From positions 1 through 6,806 of the forward strand of contig JAUXLO010000100.1 of NCBI GenBank assembly GCA_030623665.1: a stretch of 6,806 nucleotides of DNA, written 5' to 3'. Made by a program: the position numbers and the translations under genes. Below the pieces are notes generated by a model. It did no database searches. It saw only the letters and a program-made list of their open reading frames with translations, and was not told where the DNA came from. This document shows positions 1 through 5,560 of this stretch, one piece after another; the first letter of the stretch is position 1, and the number at the start of each line of letters is the position of its first letter. This DNA comes from Planctomycetota bacterium (GTDB lineage Bacteria; Planctomycetota; Brocadiia; Brocadiales; Bathyanammoxibiaceae).

Positions 1-1016
1 AAGACCCTTAGACCGTATATGAACAAAAAGACACCGACCGCAAGGGGATAAACCAGCCACGCTGAAAGGTACTCGATAAGATACAGGGCTGTGACGGCGT
101 TCAAGAGCCAGAAGCTGAGATTAATCACCGCGGTATTCGGTTTCCTCACATCCAAAAAGGCGAACACCGTCCTGAGGTTGACCCCGAATATAAACATAAA
201 TACAAAACCAAAGATGAATATGTGAACGAGGTTGTGGAAGAAGGCTGCAGGTATTTCAACCGCAGACTGTTGGAAGAGGTACCCGTCTATGTAGAGGTTG
301 TAACCGCTTGCGGCTATAAACCATACAAGCCCTGCCACAAAGAACTTGTCAAATATCTCGGTACCCTCATGGCTAGACCAGAAGGTCTTGAGCAACACAA
401 ATGTAAATATAAGCGCCGCAAATAACTGCAAAACCCCGGAAAGGGGCAGGAGTATTGCAGGGAACGTGTCGGGCACACCCTGCACTACGGTCCTCAACAC
501 TATCCCCGTCAACATTGCCCAGAAGCTCAGGTAGGTAATACCCCTGCCCTGCAGATCGGTATTCTTGACCCTGGGCACTATGTAATAGGCAAACCCCATA
601 ATAAACAGGCCTACCCAGCCAAACAGCTGTGCGTGTCCATGGGCCTGCACCAGGAAGACAGGTGTCGCATAGTAGTCCTTGTACAGCGCAATATAGGCCA
701 GTATCGCCGCGCCAAAGGTACAGCCTACAGTAAGAGCCACCACCAGGGCCGTCTTGGCGTAGATGGAATAGATGGTATCCTCCGCCAGAGGTGGCGGGGC
801 GACCTCTCCCTCCGGCGGCCCCTGCGCAATTACCTCTTCCAATTCCTTTACCAGCGCATCATAGTCCACGTTGTGGGCCTTGCAGAAGAAGGCAAGCGGC
901 TCATTGGGCCCTCGCACACCGCCGGCCAGCACGAGCCTGTGTCTCCTGAACACCTCATAGGTGTACGGGTGTTCCTCAACAATCTCCTTGATTATGCTGT
1001 TGCGTTCTATCTTCAT
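1..1016 (-). CDS. DUF1858-like domain fused to a heme-copper-oxidase/NnrS-like membrane protein (partial)
   Basis: The first 338 codons are present; the 3' end lies beyond the left edge and there is no internal stop. The ATG at 1016 has an AGGA Shine-Dalgarno 6 nt upstream and follows rsmE by 29 nt, so it is probably the operon's next gene. Residues 1-62 form a small soluble helical domain resembling DUF1858/ScdA-N modules (pattern I-V-E-E-H-P near 12-17, V-F-R-R-H at 22-26). The CxxC-type pair usual there is replaced by A-G-G-V-R-G, with only one Cys (45). A Pro/Glu-rich linker (about 66-80) precedes at least seven hydrophobic segments. Within the membrane part, His126/His128 (QAHGHAQLFGWVG, then PR at 148-149) and His261/His265 (FFHNLVHIF) resemble heme ligands of NnrS and heme-copper-oxidase-like proteins. 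I infer a heme-b membrane protein linked to nitric-oxide or respiratory stress. Family placement is by motif only and the substrate is unknown. Confidence 0.62.
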   Translation of the reverse strand, partial: MKIERNSIIKEIVEEHPYTYEVFRRHRLVLAGGVRGPNEPLAFFCKAHNVDYDALVKELEEVIAQGPPEGEVAPPPLAEDTIYSIYAKTALVVALTVGCTFGAAILAYIALYKDYYATPVFLVQAHGHAQLFGWVGLFIMGFAYYIVPRVKNTDLQGRGITYLSFWAMLTGIVLRTVVQGVPDTFPAILLPLSGVLQLFAALIFTFVLLKTFWSSHEGTEIFDKFFVAGLVWFIAASGYNLYIDGYLFQQSAVEIPAAFFHNLVHIFIFGFVFMFIFGVNLRTVFAFLDVRKPNTAVINLSFWLLNAVTALYLIEYLSAWLVYPLAVGVFLFIYGLRV

Positions 1017-1045
1017 TGAGAATCCTGATTACAAGGCAATCGGCC

Positions 1046-1846
1046 TCAAGCAGAATAGGCATAAAGGAGCATAGACACAAGGGCCAGGGCCGCCGTCTCG
1101 GTACGCAGCACCCTGGGACCAAGACTTACCGGGGTACAACCCGCCTGTACCACCCTGTCTATCTCCTTCTTCGAGAAACCACCCTCCGGTCCGATGACGC
1201 AGAGGATGTCTTCCGGGTCCGCATTATCCCGTACTACCTCAGAGAGAGGCAACGCCTCCGGGTCCGTAGAGGCCAGCAACCTGGGCCGATAAACACCTAC
1301 TGCATCCATCAGCCCTGAAAGGGTAAAAACCTCGGAAATCTCGGTCAGATAAGTGCGGCCACACTGCTTTGACGCCTCTACCGCAACACTTCTCCACTTC
1401 TCTATCTTGTGCGAACCCTCGGGCCCAAGCCTTACCACACTCCTCTCACATTCCAGTGGTATCAGCCTTCTTACGCCCAGCTCACAACATTTCTGCACGA
1501 GTACCTCGGACCTCCTGCCTTTGGGTACAGAAAAGGCCAGGGTTATGGCAATCCTGGCCTCTCTATTAACCTCGTCAACACGCTCTATAGCCACACGTGC
1601 CTTGTCTCGCTCGACTTCAACAATCCTGCCCACCGCCTCTCTACCCCTCCCATCGAAAAGGAACAACCTCTCACCGGGGCTTAACCTCTTGACGTGGAGC
1701 ATATGGTGCGCCTCTTGCCCATTCACCCAGAGCTCTCCATCATCCGGCAACAAAGGGGCGTAAAAGCGCTCCCACTTCCTTCCCTTCAAGTCGTGGTGGG
1801 TATCCAATCGCTGAGGACTACCTAAAGGAATATTCTCAAGCAGCAT
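1046..1846 (-). CDS. rsmE: 16S rRNA m3U1498 methyltransferase RsmE
   Basis: This cytoplasmic SPOUT-class enzyme uses S-adenosylmethionine to methylate N3 of U1498 in 16S rRNA (known for the family). With the ATG at 1846 the protein has 266 residues. The N-terminal PUA-like part begins around R-F-Y-A-P-L-L (27-33). The C-terminal knotted SPOUT domain shows the family signatures E-A-S-K-Q-C-G-R (157-164), I-G-P-E-G-G-F (218-224) and L-G-P-R-V-L-R-T-E-T-A (242-252). The start is uncertain. The family normally starts close to the RFYAPLL motif, but no ATG or GTG lies there in frame. The ATG at 1846 overlaps the rnfB end by 11 nt, consistent with translational coupling, although its Shine-Dalgarno is poor. 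TTG codons at 1807 and 1789 would give 253 or 247 residues, closer to the family's usual 230-250. It probably travels with the operon as a housekeeping passenger rather than a partner of Rnf. Confidence 0.93.
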   Translation of the reverse strand: MLLENIPLGSPQRLDTHHDLKGRKWERFYAPLLPDDGELWVNGQEAHHMLHVKRLSPGERLFLFDGRGREAVGRIVEVERDKARVAIERVDEVNREARIAITLAFSVPKGRRSEVLVQKCCELGVRRLIPLECERSVVRLGPEGSHKIEKWRSVAVEASKQCGRTYLTEISEVFTLSGLMDAVGVYRPRLLASTDPEALPLSEVVRDNADPEDILCVIGPEGGFSKKEIDRVVQAGCTPVSLGPRVLRTETAALALVSMLLYAYSA

Positions 1847-2822
1847 TCTCAGGTGAGGATGTCTCGGGTGCGGCGGCCTTACCTTTCGTTGCGACTGTCT
1901 GTGCGGCATCAGTTTCCGCTGCAGCAGCCGGTGCGGCCTTCTCAGCCGTCTTCTTCTCTTCCTTCTTCGGTTTCAGCGGCTCAATGGCCATATCTATAAA
2001 CTGGTCCACCCACTCCTGGACCACCGGCCGCCCGTCCCTGTAGTTCCCTATTATTTTGGTAGGACAGACCTTCACGCACTCGCCACAAGAGGTACACTTG
2101 TCATAATCAATTACGGCAAGGTTATTCTTGACGTGAATGGCATCAAAAGGACACACCTTTTCACACTTCATGCAGGCAATACACGGGTTGTCACACTTTT
2201 TCTTGGCAGGACCGCCCTTATCCAGGTTCATACACCTTACGTGGACGTATTTGGATATGGGCAGTACCTGATACAGGTTCTTCGGGCATATCTCGGCGCA
2301 CTTGCCGCAGGCAATGCAACGTTCCTCTATGACATGCGGCAACTTGTTCGCGTCCAGATATATGGCCTCGGTGGGGCAGACTACCGCACAGTCGTCAAGC
2401 CCCAGACATCCGTACTCACACCCCTTATGTCCGCCCTGTGCCAAAAATGCCGCACGGCATGTCTCAACGCCACTATACTTAAACCTGTTTTTTACATTCT
2501 TTGCGCTGCACATAAGCACTGCAACGCGCTTTTCCTTCTTTTCGGCCTTTACACCCATTATCCCGCCGATTACGTCTGCGGTCCCTTCTCCGCCGGGCAC
2601 GCACAGGTTCACCGCTGCCGCACCCTTTGCAATCTCCTCCGCATATTTACCGCAACCGGGATAGCCGCATGCGCCACAGTTAATCCCCGGCAGGGAATCC
2701 TCCACCTCGATCTGTTTAGGGTCTACCTCTACGTAAAATTTCTCAGTGGCAATGGCCAGACCAAAGCCGAAGAGCATACCCAAGAAACCCATAGATATGA
2801 ATGCCACCATCACTGTATCCAT
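1836..2822 (-). CDS. rnfB: Rnf complex iron-sulfur subunit RnfB (long, multi-cluster form)
   Basis: RnfB passes electrons from ferredoxin into the membrane-bound Rnf complex, which couples ferredoxin:NAD electron transfer to Na+ or H+ translocation. The 328-residue protein has an N-terminal membrane anchor (about 4-26). A four-Cys Fe-S domain follows (C49, C52, C57, C74, with the G-I-N-C-G-A-C-G-Y-P-G-C core). A middle domain runs from C105 to about C139. Two pairs of ferredoxin motifs come next: C135/C139/C145/C149 with C169/C172/C175/C179, then C214/C217/C220/C224 with C243/C246/C249/C253. Two extra Cys (197, 210) precede the second pair. This allows roughly five [4Fe-4S] clusters, as in clostridial-type long RnfB and unlike the shorter enterobacterial form. 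Residues from about 283 to the end form a Lys/Ala/Glu-rich, probably disordered tail. The start has GAGGAGG at 2837-2831, 8 nt upstream. It sits 43 nt after rnfA and its end probably overlaps rsmE. Confidence 0.95.
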   Translation of the reverse strand: MDTVMVAFISMGFLGMLFGFGLAIATEKFYVEVDPKQIEVEDSLPGINCGACGYPGCGKYAEEIAKGAAAVNLCVPGGEGTADVIGGIMGVKAEKKEKRVAVLMCSAKNVKNRFKYSGVETCRAAFLAQGGHKGCEYGCLGLDDCAVVCPTEAIYLDANKLPHVIEERCIACGKCAEICPKNLYQVLPISKYVHVRCMNLDKGGPAKKKCDNPCIACMKCEKVCPFDAIHVKNNLAVIDYDKCTSCGECVKVCPTKIIGNYRDGRPVVQEWVDQFIDMAIEPLKPKKEEKKTAEKAAPAAAAETDAAQTVATKGKAAAPETSSPENAA

Positions 2823-2865
2823 TTACCGAGCCTCCTCAACGAAGCAATCCAATCACCAGTTTTCC

Positions 2866-3516
2866 CTACCAGCTCACCATGCCGGAGAAACCCATAAAGG
2901 CCAGGGCCATCAACGAAGCACTAACAAATGCGATAGGTACGCCTTGGAAGGACTTCGGCAGGTCAAGAAGCATAAGCCTTTCACGTATCCCTGACATAAG
3001 CAGAAGCGCCATGGTAAACCCGATGCCCGCTGCAAAACCCTGAACCGAAACCTCCAGTATAGACAGGTGCATAGGGGCATTGGTGGTGCCTAAGAGCGCA
3101 ACACCAAGGATAGCACAGTTGGTGGTGATGAGCGGAAGGTATATCCCCAGGCTGTCATAGAGGGCCGGGGCCATCTTCCTCATCGCCGTCTCCACCAGCT
3201 GGACCAAGGTCGCTATAACTAAAATATAACTTATGGTCTTCAGTACGTCAACCATTCCTACTTCCGCCGCCCCCGGGAATACCGAGCCAAATATGTTTGA
3301 CGGACCGGGCAGCAGCACATAATTGTAAATCACCCAGGTAGCCGCAGAGGCCAGCGTCATAACAAACGTAACGGCCATACCCATGCCCAGGGCCGCATCC
3401 GTATTCTTGGAGACCCCAAAGAACGGGCACAGTCCGAGAAATCTCGCAAGCACATAGTTATTCACAAATATGGCGCTTATGATAATCGTAAAAAGTTTAC
3501 CGAGTTCGCCTTCCAT
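2866..3516 (-). CDS. rnfA: Rnf complex membrane subunit RnfA
   Basis: RnfA is one of two homologous core membrane subunits (with RnfE) through which electrons cross the membrane in the Rnf complex. The 216-residue protein has six predicted transmembrane segments. Family signatures visible are V-N-N-Y-V-L-A-R-F-L-G-L-C-P-F near 18-32, L-P-L-I-T-T-N-C-A-I-L-G-V-A at 127-140 and the C-terminal L-A-F-M-G-F-S-G. Cys30 and Cys134 match the conserved pair that, in Rnf/Nqr structures, helps hold an intramembrane iron-sulfur centre between the paired subunits. It is longer than the roughly 193-residue E. coli homologue, with extra residues in the loops near 70-92 and 141-158. The ATG at 3516 directly follows the rnfE TAA stop, and a GGGGAG Shine-Dalgarno lies inside the end of rnfE, so translation is probably coupled. 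NqrE is the alternative homologue, but the adjacent rnfB favours Rnf. Confidence 0.95.
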   Translation of the reverse strand: MEGELGKLFTIIISAIFVNNYVLARFLGLCPFFGVSKNTDAALGMGMAVTFVMTLASAATWVIYNYVLLPGPSNIFGSVFPGAAEVGMVDVLKTISYILVIATLVQLVETAMRKMAPALYDSLGIYLPLITTNCAILGVALLGTTNAPMHLSILEVSVQGFAAGIGFTMALLLMSGIRERLMLLDLPKSFQGVPIAFVSASLMALAFMGFSGMVSW

Positions 3517-4131
3517 TTATATCTTTTCTCCCCTCTGGAGTTTCCGCCAGTTAAAGTAGGCCAAGAGCAGTCCGAGCGCCAGAAATGCCCCCGGGGCCAT
3601 AATCATTACCGAAGCGGGCTGGTAGCTCTCCGATATCTTTATACCTAAGATTGTGCCCATACCCACCGCCTCACGAATGGCCGAAAGCGTCACCAGCGCT
3701 ATGGTAAAGCCTATCCCCATCCCCGCCCCGTCTATGGCCGAGCGAAACACGCCCTGCTTGCTTGCAAAGTCCTCGGCACGGTACATAATCGCACAGTTAA
3801 CCACTATAAGGGGTATAAATATCCCCAGAGACTCATTTATCTCGGCTGGCAGGTAGGCCTTCATAAGTAGCTCCACCATGGTCACAAAGGCCGCTATAAC
3901 GATAATAAAACAGGGGATGCGCACCTCCTTGGGGATCTGGTTCCTTATCGAGGATATTAATATGTTCGATAACATCATTACCATTATCACCGCCACACCC
4001 ATGGCCAGGCCGTTCTCCACCGACGTGGTCACGGCCAGTGCCGGACACATACCCAAAAGCGCTACAAAGAGCGGGTTATGCGCCAATAACCCCTTTGTAA
4101 ACTCCTCTCTTACCGTGAGCTCTTTATTCAT
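3517..4131 (-). CDS. rnfE: Rnf complex membrane subunit RnfE
   Basis: RnfE is the second of the paired core membrane subunits of the Rnf ion-pumping complex and is homologous to NqrD. The 204-residue product has a short cytoplasmic N-terminus, six hydrophobic segments and a basic tail (W-R-K-L-Q-R-G-E-K). Family motifs are H-N-P-L-F-V-A-L-L-G-M-C-P near 18-30, R-N-Q-I-P-K-E-V-R-I-P at 63-73, G-I-F-I-P-L-I-V-V-N-C-A-I at 103-115 and R-A-E-D-F-A-S at 118-124. Cys29 and Cys113 are the counterparts of the RnfA pair proposed to bind the shared intramembrane iron-sulfur centre. Length matches the family. The ATG at 4131 overlaps the larC TGA in an ATGA junction, with a GGAGG about 13 nt upstream inside larC. 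This is a strong sign of translational coupling to larC. In many anaerobes rnfC, rnfD and rnfG precede rnfE; none do here. Confidence 0.95.
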   Translation of the reverse strand: MNKELTVREEFTKGLLAHNPLFVALLGMCPALAVTTSVENGLAMGVAVIMVMMLSNILISSIRNQIPKEVRIPCFIIVIAAFVTMVELLMKAYLPAEINESLGIFIPLIVVNCAIMYRAEDFASKQGVFRSAIDGAGMGIGFTIALVTLSAIREAVGMGTILGIKISESYQPASVMIMAPGAFLALGLLLAYFNWRKLQRGEKI

Positions 4132-5321
4132 AGTCTCTTAGTTGCCTCCACTGCAGCCTCATAAACAGACTTCAAGGGCACTGCCTTCACCTCTGCAATG
4201 CGCCTGCAATCCTCGTACTCAGGCGACATATTCTTAATCTGGCCGTTCAGCCTCCCCACCTTCACCTTGACCTGACCGTAACACGTCTCAACCTCAACAA
4301 AGCTGCGGCCCAAAACCCTCCTCGACGTCTTATAACACCTTATGCCAAAGGTAGTAGTCTCCTGGAAAAAGACCTTCTCCACGGCATCCTTTGCCCCTTC
4401 GGGGACGATGGCCGTAAAAAGCACGCCGGGCCTGCTCTTCTTCATCTGTATGGCCGTGATATATACATCCACGGCACCCGCCCGAAGCAGCTTCTCCGTT
4501 ACGTAACCGCATATCTCCCCCGTCATGTCGTCAACGTTCGTTTCTACTACCCAGACCTCATCCCCCTGGGCAACGGTAGTTTTCTCGCCCAAGACCACCC
4601 TTAACAGGTTGGGGGACTCGGGAAGGTCCCTGGAGCCGGCTCCATAGCCTATCGCCTCCAGGGAGATGTCAGGACAGGATTCAGCACATTTACCCAGGGT
4701 GGTCAGTATGGCGGCACCCGTAGGCGTGGTCAGCTCATCCTCTCTACCGGCAGGGCCGGAAACCACCTTCTGACCCCGAAGAAGCTCGAGAGTGACAGGG
4801 GCTGGCACCGGGAGTCTTCCGTGTTCACAGTCCACAAAGCCAGAACCGCCGAAACCCATGGGAAGCGGCGAGAAGAAGATCTCCCCCACGCCAAGTTCAT
4901 TGAAGGCTACTACCGCACCCACCACGTCCAAAACGGTATCAAGCGCGCCAATCTCGTGAAAGTGGACGTCCTTCAGCGTGGTGTTATGCACCTTCGCCTC
5001 GCATTCTCCCATGCGTTTCAAGATATTTAGACTCTTTGACACTATATATTCCGGGAGCCCGGACTGCTCAACGGGCCTGCATAGCTCCCTGAAACCCAAA
5101 TACCTCTCTGTTTCCTTGTTGCTGCGTTCAGGAAGTACGTCAAATTTGGTGCCTGATATACCGCCCCTTGAGACCTTCTTGAACGATACACCGTGCGGGG
5201 GTAAGGAAAGTTTCTCAAGTTCCCGGGCGAGAACGGCGCTATCAAGACCCGCATCCACCAGCGAGCCCAAAATCATGTCGCCGCTTGCACCGGAAAAGCA
5301 GTCAAAATACGCTACCCTCAC
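4128..5321 (-). CDS. larC: Nickel-pincer cofactor nickel insertion protein LarC (DUF111 family)
   Basis: LarC is a CTP-dependent metallochelatase that inserts nickel into the pyridinium bis-thiocarboxylate made by LarB and LarE, giving the nickel-pincer cofactor of lactate racemase-type enzymes (known from Lactiplantibacillus). The 397-residue product covers both LarC1 and LarC2 regions in one frame, without the frameshift used in L. plantarum. Visible motifs are V-A-Y-F-D-C-F-S-G-A-S-G-D-M (3-16), D-V-H-F-H-E-I-G-A-L-D (118-128), T-P-T-G-A-A-I-L (199-206), E-T-N-V-D-D-M-T-G-E (260-269) and K-K-S-R-P-G (294-299). No His-rich loop is apparent. I chose the GTG at 5321 because the family begins at the VAYFDC motif and AGGGGGG lies about 10 nt upstream. 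The longer frame from 5537 would place the predicted promoter inside the coding region. larC heads the operon and overlaps rnfE by 4 nt. larB, larE and a larA-type target are not in the window. Confidence 0.93.
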   Translation of the reverse strand: MRVAYFDCFSGASGDMILGSLVDAGLDSAVLARELEKLSLPPHGVSFKKVSRGGISGTKFDVLPERSNKETERYLGFRELCRPVEQSGLPEYIVSKSLNILKRMGECEAKVHNTTLKDVHFHEIGALDTVLDVVGAVVAFNELGVGEIFFSPLPMGFGGSGFVDCEHGRLPVPAPVTLELLRGQKVVSGPAGREDELTTPTGAAILTTLGKCAESCPDISLEAIGYGAGSRDLPESPNLLRVVLGEKTTVAQGDEVWVVETNVDDMTGEICGYVTEKLLRAGAVDVYITAIQMKKSRPGVLFTAIVPEGAKDAVEKVFFQETTTFGIRCYKTSRRVLGRSFVEVETCYGQVKVKVGRLNGQIKNMSPEYEDCRRIAEVKAVPLKSVYEAAVEATKRL

Positions 5322-5331
5322 TCTATCATTT

Positions 5332-5338
5332 CCCCCCT
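5332..5338 (-). promoter_or_regulatory. Ribosome binding site of larC
   Basis: The minus strand reads AGGGGGG about 10 nt before the GTG at 5321. It decides the start of larC: it supports the short form beginning at the conserved VAYFDC motif over the upstream in-frame ATGs. An out-of-frame ATG lies only 2 nt after the G run and opens a three-codon frame that ends in a TGA overlapping the GTG. Confidence 0.6.
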
Positions 5339-5373
5339 GGATGGAAGGTTTTATAAGCATTACAGAAGCCCTT

Positions 5374-5402
5374 AAAATAGCATAAAAAACAAGTGAAGTC
5401 AA
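5374..5402 (-). promoter_or_regulatory. Predicted sigma70-type promoter of the larC-rnfEAB-rsmE operon
   Basis: On the minus strand TTGACT (5402-5397) is followed after 17 nt by TATTTT (5379-5374). An extended-10 TG stands one base before the -10 box. The -35 matches consensus at five of six bases and the -10 at four of six. Transcription would start near 5367, giving a leader of about 45 nt before the larC GTG. It is the only convincing promoter I find for this operon within the window. This is a motif match, not an experimental start site. Confidence 0.55.
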
Positions 5403-5434
5403 GCCAGCCTTTCGCCAGGACCGCATACGTTTCA

Positions 5435-5463
5435 TTGACTCCCATCCTGCCATATTGTATCCT
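5435..5463 (+). promoter_or_regulatory. Predicted sigma70-type promoter of hutU
   Basis: TTGACT (5435-5440) is followed after 17 nt by TATCCT (5458-5463), five of six and four of six consensus matches. Transcription would start near 5470, leaving an untranslated leader of about 90 nt before the TTG start. A second TTGACC at 5506-5511 has no acceptable -10 box at the right distance. This is a motif-based prediction only. Confidence 0.42.
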
Positions 5464-5544
5464 GAGAAAGGAACTAAGATTGTGTAATTCCAACACCTTG
5501 CAGCCTTGACCATCACATTCAGCCTGCGCAGACACATTTTCCAA

Positions 5545-5553
5545 AAAGGAGGT
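5545..5553 (+). promoter_or_regulatory. Ribosome binding site of hutU, deciding a TTG start
   Basis: AAAGGAGGT is an almost perfect Shine-Dalgarno sequence. It ends 7 nt before the TTG at 5561, the ideal distance, but 19 nt before the first in-frame ATG at 5573. Spacing therefore supports TTG as the start codon of urocanate hydratase. Confidence 0.8.
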
Positions 5554-5560
5554 AAAGAAC

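Larger units (their letters stand above)
5322..5560. other. Divergent intergenic region between larC and hutU
   Basis: This 239-bp stretch separates the minus-strand operon from the plus-strand hutU. It holds one promoter-like element pointing each way, with -35 boxes about 32 bp apart, the larC leader with its G-rich ribosome site, and a roughly 90-nt hutU leader ending in a strong Shine-Dalgarno. I see no tRNA, terminator hairpin or convincing riboswitch. The hexamers AGTCAA (5397-5402) and TTGACT (5435-5440) form an inverted pair simply because both are -35 boxes. A small open frame on the minus strand here has no recognisable homology. Confidence 0.75.

Noticed and set aside
2133..2897. 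Plus-strand 254-codon open frame opposite rnfB
   Set aside because: It is antisense to an unmistakable RnfB with conserved cysteine motifs; its translation resembles no known family and reflects the codon pattern of the real strand.
2866..4131. Possibility that rnfE/rnfA are nqrD/nqrE of a Na+-NQR
   Set aside because: The families are homologous, but the directly following gene is a clear RnfB, which Na+-NQR clusters lack, and no nqrA, B, C or F is present here.
4128..5321. Programmed frameshift splitting larC into larC1 and larC2
   Set aside because: The frame is continuous through both regions with all family motifs in order, so no frameshift is needed.
4128..5537. Longer larC frame of 469 codons starting at ATG 5537
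   Set aside because: The extra 72 residues have no family similarity, would contain the predicted promoter, and the conserved LarC N-terminus begins right at the GTG at 5321, which has its own ribosome site.
5464..5560. Riboswitch or attenuator in the hutU leader
   Set aside because: I found no strong hairpin, terminator-like U run or known riboswitch core in this stretch by eye.
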